A DNA stretch of 64,000 nt from Sphingopyxis flava (GTDB taxonomy: Bacteria > Pseudomonadota > Alphaproteobacteria > Sphingomonadales > Sphingomonadaceae), in NCBI RefSeq assembly GCF_900168005.1, contig NZ_FUYP01000015.1, positions 1 to 64,000 on the forward strand, in the 5' to 3' direction. The first letter of the stretch is position 1. Each line of letters starts with the position of its first letter. The position numbers and the translations under genes are program-made. Positions 34,846 through 43,534 of the stretch are shown one piece after another. The notes under the pieces were generated by a model. That model did not search any database, was not told the origin of the DNA, and saw only the letters and a program-made list of their open reading frames with translations.

Positions 34846-35375
34846 CGAGCGTTTCACCACCGGCCGATCGGCGCACGGCGTCGATGATCCGCGTCGACCA
34901 GGCGGGCGAATATGGCGCAACGCGCATCTATGCCGGCCAGCTCGCGGTGATGGGCGACCGCCATCCCATGGCGCGCGAGATCGCGCATATGGCCGAACAG
35001 GAAGAGCGTCACCGCAAATTTTTCGACGCGATGATCACGCGCCGGGGCGTGCGACCTACCGCCTTGCAGCCAGTCTGGGACGTCGCAGGCTTCGCGCTCG
35101 GCGCGGTGACCGCCGCGATGGGGCCGCGCGCCGCGATGGCATGCACTGCCGCGGTCGAGACCGAAATCGACCGCCACTACCAAATGCAGCTTTTCGAACT
35201 TGGCGACAGCGACCCCGAATTGTCCGATGCGGTCGCCGAGTTCCGCGCGGAAGAACTCGAGCACAAGAAGGCGGCGGTCGCGGCCGGCGCCGAAAGCGCC
35301 CCTGCCTATCCGCTCCTCAGCCTCGCTATCCGGGCGGGCTGCCGCGCAGCCATCGCCCTGTCGAAGCGTATCTGA
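34842..35375 (+). CDS. coq7: Demethoxyubiquinone hydroxylase (Coq7)
   Basis: A 177-residue di-iron monooxygenase in ubiquinone synthesis. Iron ligands sit in DQAGEYGATRIYAGQ, MAEQEERHRKFFDAM, AAVETEIDRHYQMQ and FRAEELEHKKAAV. The N-terminal half shows MIRVDQAGEYGA, the usual Coq7 opening. Its ATG overlaps dsbB by ATGA. Membrane association is through a hydrophobic helix near ALGAVTAAMGPRAAM. Confidence 0.96.
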   Translation: MTSVSPPADRRTASMIRVDQAGEYGATRIYAGQLAVMGDRHPMAREIAHMAEQEERHRKFFDAMITRRGVRPTALQPVWDVAGFALGAVTAAMGPRAAMACTAAVETEIDRHYQMQLFELGDSDPELSDAVAEFRAEELEHKKAAVAAGAESAPAYPLLSLAIRAGCRAAIALSKRI

Positions 35376-35454
35376 TAGACTCTCTTCAACCTGGCCCGTT
35401 CAGCGTGGATGCAGGGGCGCGGTGACAGGCACCGCGATAGTGACGAAGGAAAAG

Positions 35455-36072
35455 ATGATGACCCGCTTGCCCCTTTTCGCGCTGCTCCTTGCCGGCAGCG
35501 TCTCCGCCCTTCCCGCCCAGGCGCAGGAGGCCGCGGATGCGCCGAACGAAAAGGTCAATCAGGTCATCGTCTATGGCAACGACAAGTGCGAGCCGAGCAG
35601 CCCTGACGAGATCGTGGTCTGCAACCGCTTGCCCGAAGCGGATCGCTACCGCGTGCCGCAGATTTTCCGTGGCGGCGATCCGCTCGATCCGCGCAACCAG
35701 GCATGGCTGAACCGCGTCGTCGCTATGGAGCGCGTCGGCCGCTTCGGCACCGATAGCTGCTCACCGGTCGGGCTTGGTGGCTTCACCGGCTGTACCCAGC
35801 AGCTGGTCTCCGGCGCAAAGGCCGAGGCACAGGCAGCCGACAAGACCGACTGGCAGGCGATGATCGCCGACGAACGCGCAAAAAGGCTCGCGGGAATCGA
35901 CGCGGCAGCCGAAGAGGTCGAAGCCGCGGTGGTTGCCGAGGAGCGAGCGCTCGCCGAGCGCCAGAGGGCAGCCGAAGAGCTTGAGCGGCAGGCCAGTGGC
36001 GAAGCGAGCGCCGCTGCAACGGACGAAGCTGAACCGGACGCCGAAGCGCTGCCGGCACTGCCGCAAGGCTGA
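35455..36072 (+). CDS. Hypothetical exported protein with C-terminal coiled coil
   Basis: A 205-residue protein with a signal peptide (LPLFALLLAGSVSALPAQAQ), a conserved-looking central part (VIVYGNDKCEPSSPDEIVVC then NRLPEADRYRVPQIFRG, with two later cysteines in TDSCSPVGLGGFTGCTQQ), and an Ala/Glu-rich coiled coil to the end. The pattern is familiar from sphingomonad periplasmic proteins of unknown role. The ATG-ATG start has AAGGA upstream. The four cysteines may form two disulfides, of interest beside dsbB. Confidence 0.75.
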   Translation: MMTRLPLFALLLAGSVSALPAQAQEAADAPNEKVNQVIVYGNDKCEPSSPDEIVVCNRLPEADRYRVPQIFRGGDPLDPRNQAWLNRVVAMERVGRFGTDSCSPVGLGGFTGCTQQLVSGAKAEAQAADKTDWQAMIADERAKRLAGIDAAAEEVEAAVVAEERALAERQRAAEELERQASGEASAAATDEAEPDAEALPALPQG

Positions 36073-36075
36073 TCG

Positions 36076-37338
36076 CTAGCGCTCGCGCGGCGTCCAGAGG
36101 GCGGTGCGCCCCCCTTTCCGCCAGCGAAGGACGAGCCCAAGCGCCACCCCTACGCCGATCGCGATCGTCAGGTCGGCAAAGACAGTGAGGATAAGGGTGA
36201 GCAGTAAGAGCAGCCGCTCGTCCCAAGGCAGCGACCAATGCTCGCGCCATTTTTCGGGTTCGGCCATATTGGCGGCCGTCACGAGCAGCACCGCGGCGAG
36301 CGCAGGCAATGCCAGCGCACCGGCGAGCCCGCCGGCGACGAGGAGCACAAACAGGATTACAAGCGCGTGCACCATCCCAGCCACCGGCGTCCGCCCGCCC
36401 GCGCGGACGTTGGTCGCCGTGCGCGCGATCGCGCCCGTCACAGGCAGCCCGCCGAACAGCGGCGTGAGGACATTGGCGTAGCCTTGCGCGAGCAATTCGG
36501 CGCTTGGCCGGTGCTGGCCGCCAAACATGCGGTCAGCGACGATCGCCGAGAGAAGCGATTCGACCCCGGCGAGAAAGGCGATGGTCAGCGCAGAGGGTAG
36601 CAGCTCGACGAGCCGCTCGATCGTCACCTGCGGCCAGTGCGGGGCGGGCAGGCCGCTCGGCAGCGCCCCAAATCGCGAGCCCACCGTATCCACCGGCAGA
36701 TTGAGCGACAAGACCGCGAGCGAGGCGGCACCCACGGCAATCACAAGTACCGGCCAGCGCGGACGCCAGCGGCGAAGCAGGAGAATGGCCGCGATTGTCG
36801 CCGCCGTGATCGCGAAGGCAGTGCCGCTGAACGAGCCGCGCGCGGCCCACAGCGCCTCAATCTTGGGGATCATGTCGGCGGGAACCTTACCCGCCGATAA
36901 CCCCATCGCATCGGCCAGCTGGCTCGCGGCAATGATGGCAGCGATCCCGATGGTGAAGCCGTTGATCACCGCCTCCGGGATCAGCGCAATCAGCCGCCCC
37001 GCGCGCAAATAGCCCGCAAGGATCAGGATCAGTCCGGCCATGATCGTCGCGACGATCAGCCCGTCCATCCCGTGATCCTGGATGACGCCATAAACGACGA
37101 CAATGAAGGCGCCGGTCGGCCCGCCGATCTGTACCCGGCTGCCGCTCGTCAATGAAATGACAAACCCGCCGATGATCGCGGTGACGAGCCCGACGAAGGG
37201 CGTGCTGCCCGATGCGATGGCAATGGCGATGCACAGCGGCAACGCGACGAGAGCGACGCTGATGCCGGCCAATGCGTCGGCGCGAAACAGCCGCCAGCTG
37301 TAGTCGCGCATCGTGTCGAACAATTTGGGCCGGCGCAT
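36076..37338 (-). CDS. SulP-family inorganic anion transporter, no STAS domain
   Basis: A 420-residue inner-membrane protein with 12-14 helices. Family motifs: LAGISVALVALPLCIAIAIA, VQIGGPTGAFIVVVYGVIQ, PEAVINGFTIGIAAIIAASQ and GLPVTGAIARTATNVRAGGR. SulP proteins carry sulfate, bicarbonate or other anions. It ends soon after the last helix (LGLVLRWRKGGRTALWTPRER), without the usual cytosolic STAS domain of 100 or so residues. No broken STAS sequence is seen downstream, so it is a natural short form. Confidence 0.9.
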   Translation of the reverse strand: MRRPKLFDTMRDYSWRLFRADALAGISVALVALPLCIAIAIASGSTPFVGLVTAIIGGFVISLTSGSRVQIGGPTGAFIVVVYGVIQDHGMDGLIVATIMAGLILILAGYLRAGRLIALIPEAVINGFTIGIAAIIAASQLADAMGLSAGKVPADMIPKIEALWAARGSFSGTAFAITAATIAAILLLRRWRPRWPVLVIAVGAASLAVLSLNLPVDTVGSRFGALPSGLPAPHWPQVTIERLVELLPSALTIAFLAGVESLLSAIVADRMFGGQHRPSAELLAQGYANVLTPLFGGLPVTGAIARTATNVRAGGRTPVAGMVHALVILFVLLVAGGLAGALALPALAAVLLVTAANMAEPEKWREHWSLPWDERLLLLLTLILTVFADLTIAIGVGVALGLVLRWRKGGRTALWTPRER

Positions 37339-37408
37339 CGAGTCCCCATTCGATCAAAGAAGGGAAATCCGCTAGGCCCCCGCCCGTGCCCGGGTCAAGA
37401 CGGCTCCA

Positions 37409-37637
37409 TCAATTGAGGAGATATTGCTGCCCGAAGAGCAGCGAGGTCCAGAATTGATCGTCGGCGTTGTCCTTCTTTGCGAAGCCGTGCCCTTCGTTGG
37501 TGCCGGCGAGATGCCGCGCAATGCCGCCTTTCTTGCGCACCGCTGCAGGCCGGGGCTCGTGCCGCGGGCGCCGCTTCCTGTGCCAGAGCAGTCGTGAGCG
37601 GCAAAGCGAGAGCCGCCATGAGAGCGGGGTGACGCAT
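37409..37637 (-). pseudogene. S9 peptidase scar: signal peptide joined to last ~40 codons
   Basis: From an ATG at 37637 the frame reads MRHPALMAALALPLTTALAQ, an obvious signal peptide. About 25 codons on, another frame reads AVRKKGGIARHLAG, then TNEGHGFAKKDNADDQFWTS and LLFGQQYLLN with a stop at 37409-37411. NEGHGFAKK is the His-loop end of S9 prolyl-oligopeptidase-type enzymes. Everything between, some 600 codons including Ser and Asp of the triad, is absent, and the two pieces are out of frame. This is a deletion remnant of a secreted S9 peptidase. Confidence 0.7.
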
Positions 37638-37949
37638 GGGACTTCCCCTGTTCCCTGAAGCGGGACCAGCCGCTGCTGGACGGCGCGAGGCCGTCATTTT
37701 GATGCCGGCCGGCCCTGTTGCGCGACCAGTCTCTTGGCAGCGCCCCGGGGGCACGCACCGACCCCGTCTTGCCCAGTAAATTGCTCGACTTTTCGCCCAT
37801 AGAGAGCGCTTCGACGCCATTTTGTTGCGAATCTTCGACAAACCGATGCGGAAAATTAACGAATCGGCGTCATCCTGCCTTGACTCGGGGAAAAACGGCT
37901 GAAAACCTGGTTCCATCTGGGAATCGCCAGCCGGGGAGGCTGATAAAAG
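37638..37949. other. 312-bp intergenic region without a supported gene
   Basis: It lies between the S9 scar and the membrane gene at 37950. Base composition is more AT-rich in its right half (37780-37880). TTGACT at about 37882 could be a -35 element for the downstream gene. I find no RNA gene, repeat or coding frame with support. Confidence 0.4.
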
Positions 37950-38348
37950 ATGGCATCGACGTTCGGACCGCGCCTCATAGGGCGCTCGACTCCCAGCGTA
38001 CCTGCGGCGCGTAGCCTGGGACGGCGGATGACCGTCCACGTGGCGGCAGCTCTGCTTGCCTTTGCGGCGCTGCAGATCTGGCTGGTGTCGAGTGCGATCG
38101 CTGCTGGCGCGCCATCGGCGTTCACCATCGTCGCCCTCGTCATGCTGCTCGCTCTGGCGCTTCCGGTCGCGCGGATCACCGAACGGCGCTGGTATCATCT
38201 CAGCCGCCAGGCGCTCGCGAGCTGGGGGCTCCACGCGCGCTTTCGCCGCGACGTCCGCCGCCTGTGGCTCGCAGCGCTCGCGCTCCCCTTCCTCTGGGTC
38301 AGCGGCGCGCTCGCCGCGACGCAGGCGCTTGCCGCCGTCGCGAACTGA
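37950..38348 (+). CDS. Hypothetical membrane protein
   Basis: A 132-residue protein with three hydrophobic segments (AALLAFAALQIWLVSSAIAA, FTIVALVMLLALALPVARI, LAALALPFLWVSGALAATQA) and a basic segment between the second and third. GGAGG lies about 12 bases before the ATG; an ATG at 38028 would keep all three helices. No family recognised. It precedes pmbA by 50 bases. Confidence 0.6.
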   Translation: MASTFGPRLIGRSTPSVPAARSLGRRMTVHVAAALLAFAALQIWLVSSAIAAGAPSAFTIVALVMLLALALPVARITERRWYHLSRQALASWGLHARFRRDVRRLWLAALALPFLWVSGALAATQALAAVAN

Positions 38349-38398
38349 ATCTCGACTAAAATTTTGACGACCCGTCGCGCCCGGTCTAGGGCGCGGCC

Positions 38399-39742
38399 AT
38401 GCTGACCGTTGCCGAAGCCCTCGACCGTGCGCAAATGCTGTGCGACGCCGCGACCCGTGCGGGCGCCGATGCCGCCGACGCGCTCTATTACTGCCACGCC
38501 GCGACCTCCGTATCGATGCGCCTCGGCGCGCTCGAGGATGTCGAACGCTCCGAAAGCCAGGACATCAGCCTTCGCGTCTTTGTCGGCCAGCGAAGCGCGA
38601 GCGTGTCGACCGCTGACATGGATGCAAGCGAACTCGCAGGGCTGGTCGAACGCTGCGTCGCGATGGCGCGCGAGGCGCCCGAGGACCCCTATGCGGGCCT
38701 CGCGCCCGGCGAGCTGCTGTTCAAGGGGGCTCTCCCCGACCTTGATCTGGATGACGGCAGCGAAGCCGACCCTGAGGCGCTGCGGGTGGCAGCGCTCGCC
38801 GTCGAGGAGGCAGCGCGCGCTGTTACCGGAGTCACGAACAGCGAGGGCGGGAGCGCGAACCATAGCCGCACCCGCTTCGCGCTCGTAACGAGTCACGGCT
38901 TTGCGGGAGGCTATGGCGCGAGCGGGCACAGCCTCTCGGCGAGCGTGATCGCAGGCGAAGGCGCGGCGATGCAACGGGATTACGGCTGGCACAGTGCCCA
39001 TCATCTGTCCGACCTAGAAACCGCCGAGGACATCGGCACGCGCGCCGGAAGGCGCGCCGTCGCACGGCTGAACCCTGGCAAGGCACCAGTCGGCAAGGTG
39101 CCTGTCGTCATAGATCCTCGGGTCGGAAGCAGCCTGGTCGGCCATTTGCTCGGCGCTATCGCCGGCCCGGCCGTCGCGCGCGGAACAAGCTTTCTGCTCG
39201 GTAAGGAGGATCGCCAGCTGTTCGACAGCGCCATCGTCATTCGCGACGATCCGCACCGCCTGCGGGGGCTTCGCAGCCGCGCCTTCGACGGCGAGGGCCT
39301 GCCGACCGCGGCGCGCGACATCGTCGCGCAAGGCCGGATCACCGGCTGGCTGCTCGACACGGCTTCGGCAAAGCAGCTCGGTCTTGCCCCCACCGGCCAT
39401 GCGACCCGAGGTGGCGGCGCGTCAGGGGTGAGCGCAAGCAATCTGCACCTGGCTCCCGGGACGATCACCCCCGAGGCGCTGATGGCGGACATATCGGAGG
39501 GCGTCTATATCACCGAGCTGATCGGTCAGGGGGTCAATCCGGTAACGGGTGACTATAGCCGCGGCGCGTCGGGCTTCCTTATCCGCGACGGTGCGATTGC
39601 CGGGCCCGTCGCCGAATTCACCATAGCGGGTAACCTGATCGACATGTTCGCAGCGCTTGAACCGGCGAATGATCTGGAGTTTCGCCACGCCACCAACGTC
39701 CCGACGCTGCGCATTGACGGCATGACCGTCGCGAGCAGCTAG
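38399..39742 (+). CDS. pmbA: TldD/PmbA-family protein (TldE subunit)
   Basis: PmbA (TldE) is the non-metal subunit of the TldD/E protease, which matures microcin B17 in E. coli and degrades CcdA; in other bacteria it processes ribosomally made peptides. The 447-residue protein has RAGADAADALYYCHAATSVS near the start, PVVIDPRVGSSLVGHLLGAI and ASNLHLAPGTITPEALMADI, then GVNPVTGDYSRGASGFLIRD. It lacks the HExxxH zinc motif of TldD, as expected for TldE. No tldD is in the window. Confidence 0.93.
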   Translation: MLTVAEALDRAQMLCDAATRAGADAADALYYCHAATSVSMRLGALEDVERSESQDISLRVFVGQRSASVSTADMDASELAGLVERCVAMAREAPEDPYAGLAPGELLFKGALPDLDLDDGSEADPEALRVAALAVEEAARAVTGVTNSEGGSANHSRTRFALVTSHGFAGGYGASGHSLSASVIAGEGAAMQRDYGWHSAHHLSDLETAEDIGTRAGRRAVARLNPGKAPVGKVPVVIDPRVGSSLVGHLLGAIAGPAVARGTSFLLGKEDRQLFDSAIVIRDDPHRLRGLRSRAFDGEGLPTAARDIVAQGRITGWLLDTASAKQLGLAPTGHATRGGGASGVSASNLHLAPGTITPEALMADISEGVYITELIGQGVNPVTGDYSRGASGFLIRDGAIAGPVAEFTIAGNLIDMFAALEPANDLEFRHATNVPTLRIDGMTVASS

Positions 39743-39754
39743 ACGGGGGCAAGC

Positions 39755-40540
39755 GTGCCGGGCCGCAATCTCGAAGCGGTAATCGCCGCAACGCGCGAGG
39801 TCGGCGACATGGCGATGGCGCGCTGGCGCGGAGAGGGCCAGGCGATCGACGTTTGGCACAAGTCGCACGACAATCCCGTGAGCGACGTCGATCTCGCAGT
39901 CGATGCACGTTTGAAGGCAGTTCTTGGCGCAATGGTCCCTGAGGCGGGATGGCTGTCGGAGGAAACCGCCGATAGTGATGCGCGGCTATCACGGCGCGCC
40001 ATGTGGTGCGTCGACCCGATCGACGGCACACGGGATTTCATCCGGGGCCGCCCCGGCTGGGCGGTGTCGGTCGCCCTCGTGGTCGATGGCACGCCGGAAC
40101 TTGGTGTGCTCTACGCCCCCGCGCTCGACGAATTGTGGGTCGCCCAGCGCGGCGAGGGCGCCCAACTCAACGGCGAGCCGCTGTGTGCCAGCCGCCGCAC
40201 ACAGTTCGGCGGCGCACGTGTGCCCGCCGACAACCTGCCAAAGATCGACCGCGATCTCATCATGGTAACGAAGCCGAACAGCATCGCGCTGCGCATGGCA
40301 CTCGTTGCCGACGACCGCGCCGATCTGGTTGCGACGCTGCGCTGGGGGTTCGAGTGGGATGTCGCAGCAGCGGCTCTGATCGCGAGCGAAGCCGGCGCGA
40401 CCGTCACCGACGCCTTTGGCGCGCCGCTCGTCTTCAACACGCCGCGGGCGCAGGCCTTTGGCGTCATCGCCTGCGCGCCCGGCATCCATGATGCCGCCGT
40501 CGCCCGCCTCCACGACCGCGCGGTTGCGCTGACGTCCTGA
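39755..40540 (+). CDS. Inositol monophosphatase / CysQ-like phosphatase
   Basis: A 261-residue Mg-dependent, Li-sensitive-type phosphatase. Metal motifs: GWLSEETADSD (the E-E pair), WCVDPIDGTRDFIRG (DPIDGT) and WGFEWDVAAAALIASEAGAT. Substrates in the family are inositol phosphates, histidinol phosphate or 3'-phosphoadenosine 5'-phosphate; the sequence does not decide. GTG start, 12 bases after the pmbA stop. It precedes the alpha operon. Confidence 0.9.
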   Translation: MPGRNLEAVIAATREVGDMAMARWRGEGQAIDVWHKSHDNPVSDVDLAVDARLKAVLGAMVPEAGWLSEETADSDARLSRRAMWCVDPIDGTRDFIRGRPGWAVSVALVVDGTPELGVLYAPALDELWVAQRGEGAQLNGEPLCASRRTQFGGARVPADNLPKIDRDLIMVTKPNSIALRMALVADDRADLVATLRWGFEWDVAAAALIASEAGATVTDAFGAPLVFNTPRAQAFGVIACAPGIHDAAVARLHDRAVALTS

Positions 40541-40626
40541 TTTTGCACGTCAGACCTTGCGGGCGTATCGCGCATCGGCCGAAGTGTTGAACACCTTCGA
40601 TCGTCCAACAAATACGGTCCGATCGC

Positions 40627-40655
40627 TTGACATCGGGCGCGACTCTCCTTAGCTG
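40627..40655 (+). promoter_or_regulatory. Candidate promoter for rpsM operon
   Basis: TTGACA at 40627-40632, a 17-base spacer and TAGCTG at 40650-40655 form a sigma-70-like promoter within the 250-bp gap before rpsM. The -10 is poor by E. coli standards but acceptable in high-GC alphaproteobacteria. The leader of about 130 bases could hold autoregulatory structure. No other feature was seen in 40541-40790. Confidence 0.45.
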
Positions 40656-40790
40656 CACCCCATTCCGACAGGCTGACCGGACGGCGAATCGCAGAAGGCG
40701 AATTCGTGGTCCGTTTTTTGCGTTGGAAATCAGACGCTTTGAGATAGGGCCGTTTGCCAGCGCGCCCTGTGGAGCAGGAGAAAGTTTGCA

Positions 40791-41159
40791 ATGGCTCGTA
40801 TCGCGGGTGTCAATCTCCCGACCAACAAGCGCGTGATCATCGCGCTCACCTACATCCACGGCATTGGTCGCAAGACCGCCGTCGACATCGCCGACAAGCT
40901 GGGGATCGACCACAGCCGCCGCATCCAGGACCTGTCGGACGCCGAAGTCCTGCAGATCCGTGAAGCGATCGATGCCGACCTTACGGTCGAAGGCGATCTT
41001 CGCCGCAACACGGCGATGAACATCAAGCGCCTGATGGACCTCGCCTGCTATCGCGGCCTGCGTCATCGCAAGGGCCTTCCCGTTCGCGGCCAGCGCACGC
41101 ACACCAACGCGCGCACCCGCAAGGGCAAGGCGAAGCCGATCGCCGGCAAGAAGAAGTAA
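40791..41159 (+). CDS. rpsM: 30S ribosomal protein S13
   Basis: S13 sits in the head of the 30S subunit and contacts the P-site tRNA. 122 residues: [40 protein letters not shown], and the basic tail [29 protein letters not shown] lies before the ATG. First gene of rpsM-rpsK-rpoA-rplQ. Confidence 0.99.
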   Translation: MARIAGVNLPTNKRVIIALTYIHGIGRKTAVDIADKLGIDHSRRIQDLSDAEVLQIREAIDADLTVEGDLRRNTAMNIKRLMDLACYRGLRHRKGLPVRGQRTHTNARTRKGKAKPIAGKKK

Positions 41160-41236
41160 GCCGGTTTTTCCGCGCCGGCGGCCGCCCCTTCGGCTGCGCC
41201 CCGGCCCGCTTCATGGATTAGGTAGGATTCAGCATC

Positions 41237-41626
41237 ATGGCTCGTGAACCGCAGCGCCTTCGCCGGCGCGAACGCAAGAATATCTCGTCGGGTGTGGCCC
41301 ACGTCAACGCGACTTTCAACAACACGATGATCACCATCACCGACGCGCAAGGCAATGCAATTGCATGGTCGAGCGCCGGCATGATGGGCTTCAAGGGCAG
41401 CCGCAAATCGACCCCTTACGCGGCGCAGGTGTGCGCCGAGGATGCGGGCAAGAAGGCCGCCGAACATGGCGTCCGCACGCTTGAGGTCGAGGTCAAAGGC
41501 CCCGGCGCGGGCCGCGAGTCTGCTCTTCGTGCCCTGCAGGCGGTCGGTTTCCACATCACCTCGATCCGGGACGTGACCCCCATCCCGCACAATGGCGTCC
41601 GCCCGGCCAAGCGCCGCCGCGTCTGA
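41237..41626 (+). CDS. rpsK: 30S ribosomal protein S11
   Basis: S11 lies on the platform of the 30S subunit by the mRNA exit channel. 129 residues with [40 protein letters not shown] and the ending [18 protein letters not shown] at 41237; normal size. Confidence 0.99.
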   Translation: MAREPQRLRRRERKNISSGVAHVNATFNNTMITITDAQGNAIAWSSAGMMGFKGSRKSTPYAAQVCAEDAGKKAAEHGVRTLEVEVKGPGAGRESALRALQAVGFHITSIRDVTPIPHNGVRPAKRRRV

Positions 41627-41729
41627 CGTCTTTTTAGGGGGCGTCCCACGCCGGGGCGCCGCCTGCACCAAATCTCTCGCTGGACCGGTGGCCGACCCCC
41701 GCCTGTCCCGCCAAAGCAAAGGGAAGTCC

Positions 41730-42788
41730 ATGACTGTCAATATCCGGAACTGGCAGGAATTGAAGAAGCCCAGCAACCTGGAAATCAAGGCCGGCGGCGA
41801 CGGCAAGCGCAAGGCGACCTTCGTGGCCGAACCGCTCGAGCGCGGCTTTGGCCTGACGCTCGGCAACGCGCTGCGCCGCGTGCTGCTCTCGTCGCTCCAG
41901 GGCGCTGCGATCACCTCGATCAAGATCGAGAATGTGCTGCACGAATTCTCCAGCCTCGCCGGCGTTCGGGAAGATGTCACCGACATCGTCCTCAATGTGA
42001 AGCAGATCGCGCTCAAGATGGAAGGCGAAGGCCCGAAGCGGCTCCAGCTTTCGGCAACCGGACCCGCGACGGTGAAGGCGGGTGACATCATGGTATCGGG
42101 TGACATCAAGGTGATGAACCCCAACCATGTCATCTGCCACCTCGACGAGGGTGCGACGCTGAACATGGAACTCGTTGCCGATACCGGCAAGGGCTATGTT
42201 CCGGCTACCGCCAACCGCCCGGCCGATGCGCCGATCGGTCTGATCCCGGTCGACTCGCTTTATTCGCCGGTCCGTCAGGTCGCCTACAAGGTCGACAATG
42301 CCCGCATCGGGCAGGAGCTTGACTATGACAAGCTCAACCTGACCGTCGAAACCGACGGCACGGTCACGCCGGAAGATGCCGTCGCCTATGCCGCGCGCAT
42401 CCTTCAGGACCAGTTGCAGGTCTTCGTCCACTTCGAAGAAGCGATGAACGACAGCGGCCTGATCGGCATGGCAGCCCCCTCGGCAGCCAGCGACGAATCG
42501 GACGTCAATCAGCTCAATCGCTTCCTTCTGAAGAAGGTCGACGAGCTCGAACTCTCGGTCCGCAGTGCAAACTGCCTCAAGAACGACAACATCATCTACA
42601 TCGGTGACCTCGTTCAGAAGACCGAAGCCGAAATGCTGCGCACTCCGAACTTCGGTCGCAAGTCCTTGAACGAAATCAAGGAAGTGCTCTCGTCGATGGG
42701 CCTGCGCCTCGGCATGGATATCCCCGGCTGGCCGCCCGAGAACATCGAGGAGATGGCCAAGAAGCTGGAACAGGAACTGCTGGGCTAA
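41730..42788 (+). CDS. rpoA: DNA-directed RNA polymerase alpha subunit
   Basis: The 352-residue alpha subunit has the N-terminal dimerisation domain ([20 protein letters not shown] near residue 35) and the C-terminal domain that binds UP elements and activators ([40 protein letters not shown]). The ATG at 41730 has GGGAAG upstream and starts [14 protein letters not shown] as in relatives. A GCCCCGG/CCGGGGC hairpin at about 42801-42820 follows the stop and may tune rplQ expression. Confidence 0.99.
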   Translation: MTVNIRNWQELKKPSNLEIKAGGDGKRKATFVAEPLERGFGLTLGNALRRVLLSSLQGAAITSIKIENVLHEFSSLAGVREDVTDIVLNVKQIALKMEGEGPKRLQLSATGPATVKAGDIMVSGDIKVMNPNHVICHLDEGATLNMELVADTGKGYVPATANRPADAPIGLIPVDSLYSPVRQVAYKVDNARIGQELDYDKLNLTVETDGTVTPEDAVAYAARILQDQLQVFVHFEEAMNDSGLIGMAAPSAASDESDVNQLNRFLLKKVDELELSVRSANCLKNDNIIYIGDLVQKTEAEMLRTPNFGRKSLNEIKEVLSSMGLRLGMDIPGWPPENIEEMAKKLEQELLG

Positions 42789-42909
42789 AGATCGCATTCG
42801 CCCCGGTGAAAGCCGGGGCTGCTATAGCGGCGGGAAAAGGGTCGGCCCCTTAAATCGACCTGGCTTGGGGTACCTCGCACGGCCCCATTGACAAACGAAG
42901 GAAAATATC

Positions 42910-43329
42910 ATGCGTCATAAATCGGGTGGCCGGAAGCTGCAGCGCACCAGCGCGCACCGCACGGCCCTGTTCCGCAACATGTCGGCTGCGCTCATCAAGC
43001 ATGAGCAGATCACGACGACCGTCGCCAAGGCGAAGGAACTGCGTCCCTATGTCGAAAAGCTCGTGACGCTCGCCAAGCGCGGCGGTCTTGCCAATCGCCG
43101 CCTCGCACAGAGCCGGTTGATGGACGACACCCAGCTCGCCAAGCTGTTCGACGTGCTCGCCGAGCGCTACAAGGACCGCAACGGCGGCTACACGCGCATC
43201 ATCAAGGCCGGTATCCGCGCTTCCGACGCCGCTCCGATCGCGATCATCGAGTTTGTCGACCGCGACGTGGAAGCCAAGGGCCAGGATTCGGGCCCGGTGA
43301 ACGCCGAGGATGAATTCGAAGAGGCCTGA
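42910..43329 (+). CDS. rplQ: 50S ribosomal protein L17
   Basis: L17 lies near the peptide exit of the 50S subunit. 139 residues beginning [20 protein letters not shown] with [20 protein letters not shown]. Last gene of the alpha operon, followed by a strong terminator. The acidic C-terminal extension is seen in relatives. Confidence 0.99.
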   Translation: MRHKSGGRKLQRTSAHRTALFRNMSAALIKHEQITTTVAKAKELRPYVEKLVTLAKRGGLANRRLAQSRLMDDTQLAKLFDVLAERYKDRNGGYTRIIKAGIRASDAAPIAIIEFVDRDVEAKGQDSGPVNAEDEFEEA

Positions 43330-43352
43330 CAAGGGCTCCGGTCACGGACATG

Positions 43353-43387
43353 AAGGGCGGCCCCCCGATAGGATGGCCGCCCTTTTT
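43353..43387 (+). terminator. Rho-independent terminator of the alpha operon
   Basis: AAGGGCGGCC and GGCCGCCCTT form a perfect 10-bp stem with a 12-base loop, then TTT. It lies 24 bases after the rplQ stop. Confidence 0.9.
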
Positions 43388-43534
43388 CGTTGGGGCGCGA
43401 GGCGAGCGCCTTCCCCCGGGCTCCGCGGGTTATGATGAGAACGCCCCGCAGCGCCCCGAATCCCCTTGCTCGCTCCTTTTCCATCCTTACAGTGCCGCGC
43501 ATTATTATTACCCGACGATGAGGATCGCCTTGCC

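Noticed and set aside
41634..42797. Minus-strand open frame opposite rpoA
   Set aside because: rpoA is certain; the shadow has no family features.
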